From positions 1-45,532 of the forward strand of contig LNET01000039.1 of the NCBI GenBank assembly GCA_001464055.1: a DNA stretch of 45,532 nt, in the 5' to 3' direction. The notes under the pieces were generated by a model. It saw only the letters and a list, made by a program, of their open reading frames with translations, did no database searches and was not told where the DNA came from. Positions 10,282 through 19,088 of this stretch are shown one piece after another. The position numbers and the translations under genes were made by a program. Numbering within the stretch: position 1 is the stretch's first letter; every line of letters starts with the position of its first letter. This DNA is from Burkholderiales bacterium Ga0077543. Lineage in GTDB: Bacteria > Pseudomonadota > Gammaproteobacteria > Burkholderiales > Burkholderiaceae_C.

Positions 10282-11369
10282 ACCTGGTCATCAGCCTCGA
10301 CTACGAGGTCTATTTCGGCCCCCGCAGCGGCGATGTCGACAGCACGCTGATCCAGCCCACCGCGGCCCTGGCCGCGCTGGCACGGCGGCATGGCGTGCCA
10401 CTGGTGTTCTTCGTCGACGTGCTGTTCCTGCTGCGCCTGCGCGAGCAGGCCCGGGCCCACCCGCTGCTGCAGCGCGCACACGACGCCGTCGCGACCCAGC
10501 TGCAGGCGCTGGTGGCGGCCGGGCACGAACTGCAGCTGCATCTGCACCCGCACTGGCTGGACGCGCACTGGACCGGCGATCGCTGGCAGATGGACATGCG
10601 CCGCTACAGGCTGCACGCACTGGACGACGCCACGCTGGCGCAGACCGTGCGTGCCGGGGCCGACGCGCTGCGCCAGTTCGGCGGGCCGGTGACGGCCTTT
10701 CGCGCCGGTGGCTGGTGCCTGCAGCCCTTCGACCGCCTGCGTGCCCCGCTGCTGGCCGCCGGCATCACCATCGACAGCACGGTCTACGCCGGCGGCATGC
10801 AGCGCGGCGAGCCGCCAGCCGATGCCGGATTCGACTTTCGCTGTGCCCCCGAGCTCGGCCACTGGACCTTCGACAGCGACCCGCTGCAGCCGGTACCCGG
10901 CGGGCCGTTCCTGGAGGTGCCGATCTCCAGCCATCCGGTGTCGCCGCTGTTCTTCTGGCGCCTGGCCGCCCTGCGCCGGCTGGGCCCGATCCTGGGCGGG
11001 GCGCGTCACCGCGCAGCGGGCAACGGGCAGCCGATGGCACTGGCCCGCGGCGAGCTCGTGCGCAAGCTGCTGTGGCCCAGCGTCAGCGTGGTGTCGATCG
11101 ACGGCCTGAAGGCCACGTTCCTGCAGGCTGCCTGGCAGCGCCACCAGCGGCTGGGGCGCAGCGACTTCGTCGTCATCGGTCACCCCAAGGCCTTCACGCC
11201 CTATTCGCTGGCCCGCCTGGACAACTTCCTCGCGCGGCGGCAGCACAGCCACCAAAGCGGGCTGGACGGTTACCGCGGTCTCATCGCGGCGCGGCCGCCG
11301 GCGCAGTGGCCGGATCGGCCGCCCCTGCCGGGCCGGCCGCCGGCAGCGCAGTCCCGGCCCAGCGCCTGA
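10278..11369 (+). CDS. polysaccharide deacetylase-family protein (NodB-like fold)
   Basis: A 363-residue protein starting at GTG 10278, overlapping the previous stop. The first motif SLDYEVYF gives the metal-binding/catalytic Asp8. HELQLHLHPHW (83-93) supplies the HxxxH zinc ligands His88 and His92. RAGGWCLQP (142-150) is the third motif. No signal peptide is seen, so it would act in the cytoplasm or on a lipid-linked intermediate. It probably removes acetyl groups from an N-acetylated sugar of the polymer or its precursor. The Pro/Arg-rich C-terminal 30 residues run through the last 89 bp of the convergent ATP-grasp gene, an unusual tail-to-tail overlap. It resembles the WalW-type deacetylases of LPS/EPS loci; substrate unknown. 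Confidence 0.8.
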   Translation: MNLVISLDYEVYFGPRSGDVDSTLIQPTAALAALARRHGVPLVFFVDVLFLLRLREQARAHPLLQRAHDAVATQLQALVAAGHELQLHLHPHWLDAHWTGDRWQMDMRRYRLHALDDATLAQTVRAGADALRQFGGPVTAFRAGGWCLQPFDRLRAPLLAAGITIDSTVYAGGMQRGEPPADAGFDFRCAPELGHWTFDSDPLQPVPGGPFLEVPISSHPVSPLFFWRLAALRRLGPILGGARHRAAGNGQPMALARGELVRKLLWPSVSVVSIDGLKATFLQAAWQRHQRLGRSDFVVIGHPKAFTPYSLARLDNFLARRQHSHQSGLDGYRGLIAARPPAQWPDRPPLPGRPPAAQSRPSA

Positions 11370-12648
11370 GGACCTGGTACGCCGCAAAGGCCAGCAGGCT
11401 GCGCAGCGCGTCCAGGCGCACGATCTCGTCACGCCCGAACAGCAGGAAAACCAGCAACTGCAGGCACAGGCGCGCGCGCTGCGGGTAGGGGTGATCGGCC
11501 ACCGTGCTGCGCCCGCGCAGCGCCGACCACAGCGCCCGCAGCGCCTGGTGCTTGCCACCGCTGCGCCGCAGCGTGGGAGCGAGCACCCGTGGAGCCGGCA
11601 GCCCGCCGAGCTGCAGCGTGCCGGCAAGGGCCAGCGGCTCGTCGTAGCCGGCCGCGAGTACCTTGCCGGTGGATCCGCCCAGGCGCGGGTTCAGATCCAG
11701 GAAGTACACCTGTCCGCTGTGCGCGCACTGCACGAAGTCGTAGTGGTAGACACCGGCCAGCCCCAGCCGGGTTTCCAGCCGCACGCAGGCCTCGCGCAGC
11801 AGCTGGGGCAGCGGCACGGGCTGCAGCAGCACCGACAGGCCCTGGAACTTCACCTCGGTGATGAAGGCCAGGTGGCCGGCCAGCGCACCGGGGCCCTCGC
11901 TGCCGTCGCCGGGGCCGGCGCAACCGTTGCGCCAGGCGTGCACCAGCAGGTTCGGGCCCTGCACCAGCGGCTGCGCAATCCAGGGCACGGCGCCGGGGCG
12001 CTGCAGGGCCGGAAGGCGCTGCAGCAACTCGGCACGGTCGGCGACGACGGCGAGCTTGAAGTCGGCCCCGGCCAGTCGCTGCAGGTCGGGCCGCAGCACC
12101 AGGGGGAAGGCCTGGTCGGGCACGGCGTCGACGTCGGCCTGGGCGCGCACGCCGGGACGCAGCAGCCAGGTCGGCAGCGTCGGCAGACCGGCTTCCCTGG
12201 CGGCCTGACGCTGGGCCCGCTTGGACGCCAGCACCGCAATCTGGTCGGGCCGTGCCGAGACGATGCGCACCCCTGCAGGCAGCCGCGACTGCAGCGTCCA
12301 CAGCGCCAGGCTGATCGGTTCTGACACGCAGGTCAGCGCGCCCACGCCATGTTGCACCAGCGCCTGGGCCAGTGCGTCCACCCAGACCGGGTCTTCGGCC
12401 TGCAGGGGGCCCAGGTGCACGCAGGGAACGCCCAGCAGCAGCTGCAGCCAGCGCGGCAGCGGTGCCGCGTCGGCATGCAGGAACACCACCGGCACCCCGG
12501 CCCGGCGCCAACTGCGCAGGCAGGCCAGCTGGGGCGTGCCCAGCCGGCCGACCAGGCCGATGACTTCGGCGCAGACCGGCCCTTCGGGCTCGGAACGGTC
12601 AGCCTGCAGGGCGCTGTCGGCGAAGCCGGGTATCAACGAAGAGGACAT
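11281..12648 (-). CDS. ATP-grasp enzyme of the polysaccharide locus
   Basis: A 455-residue protein with the ATP-grasp layout. The N-terminal preATP-like part has EVIGLVGRLGTPQLACLR; the central region has ASKRAQRQAAREAGLPTLPT and FPLVLRPDL; WIAQPLVQGPNLLVHAW follows; the C-terminal metal/ATP site reads VYFLDLNPRLGGSTGK. The family joins a carboxylate to an amine or thiol through an acyl-phosphate. In this locus a carboxylate on a uronic sugar is a plausible substrate, giving an amide-linked substituent; this is inference. It is the last gene of the reverse operon; its start overlaps the fusion gene's end by 16 bp, and its 3' end overlaps the convergent deacetylase. I do not recognise a specific named enzyme. 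Confidence 0.8.
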   Translation of the reverse strand: MSSSLIPGFADSALQADRSEPEGPVCAEVIGLVGRLGTPQLACLRSWRRAGVPVVFLHADAAPLPRWLQLLLGVPCVHLGPLQAEDPVWVDALAQALVQHGVGALTCVSEPISLALWTLQSRLPAGVRIVSARPDQIAVLASKRAQRQAAREAGLPTLPTWLLRPGVRAQADVDAVPDQAFPLVLRPDLQRLAGADFKLAVVADRAELLQRLPALQRPGAVPWIAQPLVQGPNLLVHAWRNGCAGPGDGSEGPGALAGHLAFITEVKFQGLSVLLQPVPLPQLLREACVRLETRLGLAGVYHYDFVQCAHSGQVYFLDLNPRLGGSTGKVLAAGYDEPLALAGTLQLGGLPAPRVLAPTLRRSGGKHQALRALWSALRGRSTVADHPYPQRARLCLQLLVFLLFGRDEIVRLDALRSLLAFAAYQVLRRWAGTALPAAGPAGAADPATAPAAAPR

Positions 12649-15104
12649 GGCTGCGGGGCCTCGGCAGGTGGCGACGAACAAGCGCCTGGATGGGGAATGA
12701 CCGGGTTGGGCGAACCCGGGCGTGCCAGCTGGCCCAGGCAGGCCGCCAGCGCGTGCTGCTGCCAGTGGCTGCGCCGCTGGCGCGCCAGTTCGCTGGACGC
12801 CTGGGCCCAGCGCGGGGCCTCCTGCCAGGCCTGCTGGATGCCCTGGACGATGGCGTCCGGGTCGGCAGCGTTCACGCATACCGCGGCCTGGCCGAACAGC
12901 CGGCGCAGCAGGCTCGTGTCGGCCATCACCATCGGCTTGCCGTAGCCCAGCGCCTCGCTGCACACGCTGAGCTGGATGCCGTCGTGCCGCGTCAGCGCCA
13001 GCACCACGTCGGCGTGCAGCAGCAGGGCTTCGAACTCGTCGGCGGGCAGGTAGCCGGTCTGCCGCACCTTCAGCGGCACGTAGTCGACGACATGGCCGTT
13101 CTTGGCGATGTTGCTGATGCGCCCGGTCACGGCCAGGGTGCCGCTGGGAAGACGCTGCGCGGCCTGCATCAGTTCGGCAATCGGTTCGTCGGCACCGTAG
13201 CTGCCCGGAAACAGCACCCAGGGCCGGGGCCGGCCGGCGAAGGCCGGCGGCACCGGCGGCAGGCCGTGCAGGACCCTGGGCGCCGTGAACGGCGAAGGCG
13301 GCACGTCTTCCAGCACCCGCAGCCGTGCCGAGGGCAGGCCCAGCCCGAGGGCCAGCGCCAGCATATCGGCGTTGTGCACCAGGATCAGCTGACAGTGCGG
13401 CAGCAGTCGCAAGCCCAGCGGGAAGCGCAGCCAGGGCGGGCGGAAGACGGCGTTGTGGCAGTCGGCCACGACCCGCAACCGCCGGTCGAGCACCGCGCGG
13501 TACAGCAGCACCACCCACAGCAGCGGCAGCTGCGGCAGCTGCAGCCACACTTCTGCCGGCCGCCGCCGCCACAGACAGACCAGGGTGCGCAACGCCAGCA
13601 GGCCGTAGTGAGCAGCCCGCAGCGCATGGCTGCGGCCCTTGTAGCCCAGTGGCAGGAAGACGCAGTCGAAACCCACCAGCGGCGCCATCGACAGCTGCCT
13701 TCGCTGAAACGCGGCCCAGGCCAGGTACAGCACGGGGCGGAGGTCGCGGCCTGGCGGGCGATCGCACGCGTTGGGCTCGTCGCCGCCTGTGGCGGGGCCA
13801 TCGCCTGCGGAGCCGACGCCGTCGCGAGGGGCGGCCCCGGCTTCAGGCGTGCCGGGCAGCCCGCGGTGCAGCTCGGCGACACCCAGCCCCGCGGTGGTGG
13901 CGTAGGCCAGTGCCATGGCCAGCAAGGCCCCGGCCGCACCCAGCGCCTGCACCAGGGGCACGGCCAGCAGCAGGCTGGCCCCGGCGGCGATGGCGCGGCC
14001 CCGGAACAGGCTGCGCGTGCGCTCGGCCACATAGAGGCTGGTGTCCACCGGCTGGGACACGGCCATGCAGGCCATCACCAGGCACCAGCCCCAGACCACC
14101 GCCGCCTGCCCCGCGTAAGCCGGGCCATACACCCATTCCAGCAGCACCGGCGCGGCCAGCGCCACCAGCGCCAGATAGGGCAGGCCCGCGCCCAGCAGCA
14201 GCGCCACGCCGCGCCGGCGCACCCGGCGCAGCCCAGCCGGGCCTTCGTCCACCAGGGCCCGGGCAGCGCGTGGCTTGTCGACGCTGTCCAGCGCCGCCAT
14301 CAGGCTGCCCAGGGGCTGCACCAGGGTGCGGCAGGCATGGAACACGCCCACCGCCGCCGGCCCGGCCAACGCCGCCAGCAAGGCCTGCAGACCGAAGTTG
14401 TAGCCGCTGTAGGCCAGGTGGCTGGCAGCCGACCAGCGCGCGAATTCGCGGTAGCGCGGCTGCAGCGGCCAGCCGGCAGGACAGGGCAGCACCGCCAGGC
14501 CGCTGGCCAGGCGGTAGCTGGCGGCTGCGGCCAGGCTGGCGGCGGCCATCGCAAGAGCCGGCCACCAGGGCGACGCTGGCGTGCCGGCCAGGGCCGCGGC
14601 CGCCACCGTGGCCAGCAGCAGCACGGCCGCATAGGCCACGCCCATTGCGGCCAGAAGGCCATGGCGACTTTCCTGCACGGCAGCGCGGCGGGCAAATTCG
14701 TGCAGGCACAACGGCAGCCACAAGGCCGCTGCCATGGCCAGGCTGGGCAGCCAGGTGCCGGCCGGCCACAGCGCGCTGGCCAGCGCCAGCGCAAGCAGCA
14801 GGCTCGTCACCACGGCCAGCGCCAGACCGCTGTTCAGCCGCGCCCAGCGCAAGCGCGCCGCCGGCCAGCCGGCACCGCTGGCCGACAGCGGCACCATCGG
14901 CAAGGTCACCGCTGCCCGCTGGAAGCCCTGCAGGAACAGCACGGCGGCATAGGCCAGGCCGAACAGGCCCCAGTCCCGAGGCGACAGCCAGCGTGCCCAC
15001 AGCACAAAGGCCAGCAGGTGTGCACCCGACAAGGCCGCCTGTTCCAGCAAAGCCGCCCCGCGTGCCGTCCACGGGCTCGGGCGGTTCTTCCGCTGGCGGT
15101 TCAT
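12633..15104 (-). CDS. fusion of polysaccharide flippase (MOP/Wzx-like) and glycosyltransferase
   Basis: One uninterrupted 823-residue frame. Residues 1 to about 430 are strongly hydrophobic with about 12 membrane segments and an N-terminal ALLEQAALSGAHLLAFVLWARWLSP typical of MOP-superfamily flippases (key part LLEQAALSGAHLLAF). A low-complexity Gly/Ala/Pro/Asp linker (about 430-454) follows. From about 455 a soluble GT-B-like domain starts (LRPVLYLAWAAFQRR), with VVADCHNAVFRPPW, PWVLFPGSYGADEPIAEL and a nucleotide-sugar site near LTRHDGIQLSVCSEALGYGKPM. No ATG or GTG start lies at the junction, so a single polypeptide is likely. It starts by ATGA overlap with the lyase gene. It would couple sugar addition to export of the lipid-linked unit. 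A frameshift or assembly join is not excluded. Confidence 0.82.
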   Translation of the reverse strand: MNRQRKNRPSPWTARGAALLEQAALSGAHLLAFVLWARWLSPRDWGLFGLAYAAVLFLQGFQRAAVTLPMVPLSASGAGWPAARLRWARLNSGLALAVVTSLLLALALASALWPAGTWLPSLAMAAALWLPLCLHEFARRAAVQESRHGLLAAMGVAYAAVLLLATVAAAALAGTPASPWWPALAMAAASLAAAASYRLASGLAVLPCPAGWPLQPRYREFARWSAASHLAYSGYNFGLQALLAALAGPAAVGVFHACRTLVQPLGSLMAALDSVDKPRAARALVDEGPAGLRRVRRRGVALLLGAGLPYLALVALAAPVLLEWVYGPAYAGQAAVVWGWCLVMACMAVSQPVDTSLYVAERTRSLFRGRAIAAGASLLLAVPLVQALGAAGALLAMALAYATTAGLGVAELHRGLPGTPEAGAAPRDGVGSAGDGPATGGDEPNACDRPPGRDLRPVLYLAWAAFQRRQLSMAPLVGFDCVFLPLGYKGRSHALRAAHYGLLALRTLVCLWRRRPAEVWLQLPQLPLLWVVLLYRAVLDRRLRVVADCHNAVFRPPWLRFPLGLRLLPHCQLILVHNADMLALALGLGLPSARLRVLEDVPPSPFTAPRVLHGLPPVPPAFAGRPRPWVLFPGSYGADEPIAELMQAAQRLPSGTLAVTGRISNIAKNGHVVDYVPLKVRQTGYLPADEFEALLLHADVVLALTRHDGIQLSVCSEALGYGKPMVMADTSLLRRLFGQAAVCVNAADPDAIVQGIQQAWQEAPRWAQASSELARQRRSHWQQHALAACLGQLARPGSPNPVIPHPGACSSPPAEAPQPCPLR

Positions 15105-16099
15105 CGCCCGCCCTCCTGCAGCGGCACCGGCGCGACGATGGTGAATTCGGCCAGGTCGACATGGGTGTCGGCACGGGCCGCCCAGCTGTCGTCGCTGCCG
15201 CCGAAAAACAGGTCGACGAAGACGCCGTCCACACGCCGCTTTGCACTGTCGCGCAGGCGCAGGCCGCCCACTTCGCCGACGGCCTGCCCGTCCAGCCACA
15301 GGCGCAGCACACCGTCGTCCAGGCCCGGCGTGTTCAGCAGCAGCTGCTGGGTGACCTGGTGCCATCGCCCTGGCACGAAGCGCAGCTGCCCGCGCAACAG
15401 CGACAGCCCGTGGCGCCGCACCCGGCCGGGCAGATAGGCATAGACCTCGCCGGCGCCGGCTTCGCGCCACATCAGGCGCAGCGAGAAACCGTCGTCCCCC
15501 TGCGGCGCCACGCCGCCCGAGGGGCCGCGCCCGCCGTACAGGCCCGGCAGCTTGCCGCCGCGCACGAAGTCGAAGCCCGGCGCGAAGCGCAGGCGGTAGC
15601 GCAGCGTGGCGCTGTCGCTGCCGCCGGGAATGACGGCCGCCTTGAAGCCCGTGCCTGAACGCGGCAGGCCGCGCCGCGACATGCTGCCAGGGTCGATGCT
15701 GCCCTGGCGCAGGCGCACCCGCAGCAGCTGGCCGGCCACGCCCGGTTCGGCCAGCAGCTGGTGGTTGTCGAGGCCCCAGTCTTCGTGCAGCCGACCCCAG
15801 TCGGCCAGGCCCTGACGGAACTGGCTGCGCCAGACCGGCTGGCGAAGCTCGGGGGCCCGGGCCGGCGCGGCGGTGGCCGCCTCGGGCGTCGCCGCCGCAG
15901 GCAGTTCAGGGGCGACGATGCCCGCCGCCATCGCGACCGTCGGGCACGACGCCGCAGTGCAGGCTGAAGTGGCTGCGGGAGCGTCCGGGGCAGTGGTCGC
16001 GGCGACGGCCGATGCCGCAGAACGAGGCGCCAGCAGCGGCCAGGCCAGGCCACTGGCCAGGGCCCAACGGCGCGACAGCGCCCAGCGAAGATCCGTCAT
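15101..16099 (-). CDS. secreted polysaccharide lyase, family PL14-like (glucuronan/alginate lyase type)
   Basis: A 332-residue protein with a Tat- or Sec-like signal (LSRRWALASGLAWPLLAPRSA, residues 8-28) and an Ala/Pro-rich linker to about residue 85. The beta-jelly-roll part contains GGKLPGLYGG (181-190), DGFSLRLMW (203-211) and EVYAYLP (218-224). Compared with my recollection of Chlorella-virus vAL-1, Lys183, Ser206, Arg208, Tyr220 and Tyr222 match the catalytic set in order and spacing. Such lyases cut uronic-acid polymers by beta-elimination. It sits between the polymerase and flippase genes with 4-bp overlaps on both sides. A lyase in a synthesis operon usually trims or frees the polymer, or clears misplaced periplasmic chains. 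Family call is good; substrate is inferred. Confidence 0.8.
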   Translation of the reverse strand: MTDLRWALSRRWALASGLAWPLLAPRSAASAVAATTAPDAPAATSACTAASCPTVAMAAGIVAPELPAAATPEAATAAPARAPELRQPVWRSQFRQGLADWGRLHEDWGLDNHQLLAEPGVAGQLLRVRLRQGSIDPGSMSRRGLPRSGTGFKAAVIPGGSDSATLRYRLRFAPGFDFVRGGKLPGLYGGRGPSGGVAPQGDDGFSLRLMWREAGAGEVYAYLPGRVRRHGLSLLRGQLRFVPGRWHQVTQQLLLNTPGLDDGVLRLWLDGQAVGEVGGLRLRDSAKRRVDGVFVDLFFGGSDDSWAARADTHVDLAEFTIVAPVPLQEGGR

Positions 16100-17499
16100 T
16101 TGATTTTCTCGGGTGTGGCACTTGCCAAGCCCAGGGCAGCGGCCCAGGCCCAGGCAAAGCTCATGAGGTTGACCGACGGGCCGGCAGCGCTGGCTTCCAG
16201 CACGCCGATGGCCAGCACGAACACGATGACCGCGTCGCGCGCGGGCCGGCGCTGCCGGCACAGGCACCACAGCCAGCCCGCCTGCGCCGCCAGCAGCAGC
16301 AGCAGGCCCAGGGCGCCGGTGGTGACCGCGGCCTGCAGCCACAGGTTGTGGGCCGAGGTGGTGGTCCAGCCGAAGGGGTCGCTCCAGTAGGCAGGCAGCA
16401 CTTCGCGCGTGGACGCATAGCCATGGCCCAGCTGCGGCGCCTGCTCGATCAGCTGCAGCACCGCCTGCCAGATCTCGGTGCGGCCGGTGAGCGTGCCGAC
16501 TTCGCTGGCACGGCCGCTGCGCGACAGCAACGCAGCCACGTCGTGGGCCAGTTCGGGCTGCCACCACAGCAAGCCTGCGCAGAGCGCGGCGGCAAAGGCC
16601 AGCGCCGCTGCCCACAGCGGCCGCCAGCCGAGCAGGGCCGCTCCCAGCGCCAGCAGCAGCGCCGCCACCGCACCGCGACTGCCGGTCAGGACCAGGGCAC
16701 CACCACACAGCACCAGCGCCAGCGTCAGCCAGGCCCATGCAGGGCCGCGGCGCATGCCCGGCAGCAGCAGCACGGCACACAGCAGACCCAGGGCCGCGGC
16801 ACGCGCCAGGTTGTTGGGGCTGCCGAAAATGCCCGACAGGCGCAGCGAACGGCCGTTGTCCAGCACCGTCATGGCCCGTTCCGGCAGCGCGGCGTACAGC
16901 AGCAGGCTCAGCGCCACGGACAGCAGCAGCGCACCAGACAGCAGCCACAGGCCGCGGCGTTCACCCAGGCACTGGGCCGTCACCACGGCCAGCACCCACA
17001 CCCCCAGGAACGACAGCGCCGCGCCCAGGGTGTAGGCCGGCGTCGCCGAGTACACCGTGCCCGCCACGCACCACAGGCCGTAGGCCGCCAGCGCACCGCT
17101 GGGCAGGTGGCACAGCGCCCGGCGCAGTTCGGGTGCGCGCCAGAACACCAGCAGCAGCCCACCCACCCATAACGCGAACTTCAAGGCGCTTTGCAGGTCC
17201 AGGCTGCCGCCGCTGCTGCGCCAGGTGGCGTCCGACAGCAGCACCACCGCACCACCCCACAGCGCCAGCGCCAGCCCGCCTTGCTGGCCCGCGCGTGCCA
17301 GCCACCACAGGCCGGCCGCAGGCAGCAGCGCCGCGGCGAGCAGCAGCGCCGCGCGCGCTGGCGTCACCCAGGGCTGCACGAGCAGCGCGACCACGCCACC
17401 GCCTGCGGCCAGCAAGAGCCAGCCCAGGGCCAGCGCGGCCGGCACGCGCGGGTCGGCGGGGCGCGGCGCGGGAGCCGGACTGAGGTGGGCGGCGAGCAT
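16096..17499 (-). CDS. O-antigen ligase/polymerase-family membrane protein (Wzy/WaaL type)
   Basis: About 467 residues with 11-12 hydrophobic segments. The large periplasmic loop near residues 320-385 carries the Wzy_C signature: LTGRTEIWQAVLQLI, LGHGYASTREVLP and TSAHNLWLQAAV with the conserved His. An upstream motif GIFGSPNNLARAAALG and ALVLTGSRGAVAALLLA are also typical. It probably polymerises the lipid-linked repeat unit in the periplasm, working with the chain-length protein just upstream. ATG 17499 overlaps the previous stop as TGATG; a GTG one codon earlier (17502) is also possible. It overlaps the lyase start by ATGA. Confidence 0.88.
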   Translation of the reverse strand: MLAAHLSPAPAPRPADPRVPAALALGWLLLAAGGGVVALLVQPWVTPARAALLLAAALLPAAGLWWLARAGQQGGLALALWGGAVVLLSDATWRSSGGSLDLQSALKFALWVGGLLLVFWRAPELRRALCHLPSGALAAYGLWCVAGTVYSATPAYTLGAALSFLGVWVLAVVTAQCLGERRGLWLLSGALLLSVALSLLLYAALPERAMTVLDNGRSLRLSGIFGSPNNLARAAALGLLCAVLLLPGMRRGPAWAWLTLALVLCGGALVLTGSRGAVAALLLALGAALLGWRPLWAAALAFAAALCAGLLWWQPELAHDVAALLSRSGRASEVGTLTGRTEIWQAVLQLIEQAPQLGHGYASTREVLPAYWSDPFGWTTTSAHNLWLQAAVTTGALGLLLLLAAQAGWLWCLCRQRRPARDAVIVFVLAIGVLEASAAGPSVNLMSFAWAWAAALGLASATPEKIK

Positions 17500-18860
17500 C
17501 ACGCCGGGCTACCCAGGCGGGCGAAGCCGCCGCCACGCGGCGTCCAGTCCACGACCACGCGCAGCGTCTGCCTTGGCGGCGATGGTGTGGCGGGCGGGCG
17601 GCGCACCGGTGCGGCCAGCACACCCAGCAGCGGCAAGGCCAGGCTGCCGGCGGCCTGGGACCGGCTGCGCACACGCGGGCCGCGCAGTTCCAGCAGCAGC
17701 ACCAGGCCCAGGCTGGCGACACCTCCGAGCACCAGGCTCAGGCCCAGACCCAGCCACGGGCCGGCTGAGGGCTCGGCCGCGGTGGCCCGGGCCAGCCACT
17801 GGGCGCTGTCCAGCGGTGCCGCAGCGGCCAGCCGGGCCTGCCGCGTCCGGGCTTGCAGTTGCTGGTAGGCCTGCAGCGCCTGCTGCGCTTCACGCTGCAG
17901 GGGGTGAGCCTCTCGCAAGGCACTGCCCTGCTCGGCCCGCAGCCGGTGCGCCTGGCGGCTGGCGTTGGCGGCCAGGGTCTCGGCCTGGCGCTGCAAGGCG
18001 GCGTCTTGCGCTGCGACGCCCGACCAGGCATCCGACTCGCGGCGCAGGGCGTCGGCGGCGTGTAGGGCGCGGGCCTGCAGCGCCTGCATCTGAGGGTGGG
18101 CGTTGCCCCAGCGCTGCTGCGCGGCCTGCAGGCTGGCCAGGGCCTGGGCATGCAGCGTGACCGCCGGGCGCTGCGCGGCATCGGCCATGAGCGGCGACGT
18201 CACCGCCGGCGGAAGGGGCCGGCCGACCCCTGGCGCGTCCACACGGGCCAGTGGCGCCAGTGCACGCTGGGTGCGCTGCACATCGCCAGCGGCGGCGGCC
18301 ACAGCGGCTTGCCCATGCGCCAGCCGGCGCGAGGCGGGCGCCGTCTGCAAGGCGTGAAGCGTGTGGAGCAGGGCGTCGCCCGCGGCATTGGCCGTGGCAG
18401 CGGCCAGGGCGGGGTCGGCGGCGCTGACCAGGAGGTGCACGACCCGGCTGTTCGGGGCGCGCTGCACCGCCAGCTGGCGCGGCAGCACCTGTTCGGCCCA
18501 GGCCTGCGCGCTGCCGGCGGCCAGCATCTGCTGCTGCCAGGCCGAACGCACCGCCACGTCGTCATGTTCGGCCAGAGCCCCGGCCACGCGCTGCGCCACC
18601 GCGTCGCTGCGCAGCACCGCCAGCTGCGTGCCGACCAGGCTTGGCGCGTCAGCGCGGGCAGGTCCGCGCGTCGCACTGGCCGCCTCGGCCGGCCCCAGCC
18701 CCAGCAACAGCTGAGCCCGGGCCACGTGTTCGCGGGGGTGCAGCTGCAAGGCCAGCAGCGTGGCCGCCAAGGCCAGCGCAGGCCCGGCCAACAAGCAGGG
18801 CCAGCGCGCGACCAGCACCGCCAGGCCGGAGCCGGTCGCAGCACCCGATCGCCCCGCCAT
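17499..18860 (-). CDS. polysaccharide chain-length determinant / co-polymerase (Wzz/GumC-like), no kinase domain
   Basis: About 453 residues from ATG 18860. An N-terminal membrane segment (LLAGPALALAATLLALQL) is followed by a long Ala/Gln-rich periplasmic region with coiled-coil character (for example RQAETLAANASRQAHRLRAE), then a second segment (LGLGLSLVLGGVASLGLVLL) and a short cytoplasmic tail ending FARLGSPA. This is the polysaccharide co-polymerase layout; no Walker motifs or tyrosine tail follow, so there is no BY-kinase domain. ATG 18908 would give 16 more residues, but a promoter-like motif ends only 5 nt before it, which favours 18860. It is the first gene of the five-gene reverse operon. 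Confidence 0.8.
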   Translation of the reverse strand: MAGRSGAATGSGLAVLVARWPCLLAGPALALAATLLALQLHPREHVARAQLLLGLGPAEAASATRGPARADAPSLVGTQLAVLRSDAVAQRVAGALAEHDDVAVRSAWQQQMLAAGSAQAWAEQVLPRQLAVQRAPNSRVVHLLVSAADPALAAATANAAGDALLHTLHALQTAPASRRLAHGQAAVAAAAGDVQRTQRALAPLARVDAPGVGRPLPPAVTSPLMADAAQRPAVTLHAQALASLQAAQQRWGNAHPQMQALQARALHAADALRRESDAWSGVAAQDAALQRQAETLAANASRQAHRLRAEQGSALREAHPLQREAQQALQAYQQLQARTRQARLAAAAPLDSAQWLARATAAEPSAGPWLGLGLSLVLGGVASLGLVLLLELRGPRVRSRSQAAGSLALPLLGVLAAPVRRPPATPSPPRQTLRVVVDWTPRGGGFARLGSPA

Positions 18861-18913
18861 CCCGCACGGATGCTGGCGATTGGGTGCAGGATGAGATGGC
18901 GAGAACATGCTGC

Positions 18914-18942
18914 ACAGAGGCCGCGCCGCCGCCGCTGATACA
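18914..18942 (-). promoter_or_regulatory. site 3 of the shared promoter-like motif (minus strand), upstream of the chain-length operon
   Basis: Read on the minus strand: TGTATCA (18942-18936), 15 nt, CCTCTGT (18920-18914). It points into the reverse polysaccharide operon and ends 53 nt before ATG 18860. Confidence 0.6.
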
Positions 18943-19088
18943 CCCCGGCGACTTCGTCCGACCCGCGCCAGGACTCGGCGACGCCCCGGCAATGCCCCGC
19001 TGCCTGGCAGCGCCGCGCGCCATCAGGACACCTCCACCCCCAGCCGAGCGTTTATCCTCTGCATACGCAGTTCTTGCTGCGCCACCCG

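Noticed and set aside
12690..15437. A long plus-strand open frame opposite the flippase-transferase gene
   Set aside because: Composition is Gln/His/Arg-rich with no domain; the minus frame carries membrane segments and transferase motifs and overlaps neighbours by typical 4- to 16-bp junctions.
19056..19062. CCTCTGC upstream of the sigma factor, resembling the downstream block of the shared motif
   Set aside because: The position 15-16 nt upstream reads CCACCCC, not TGTAT-like, so there is no visible sign that the sigma factor gene uses its own motif.
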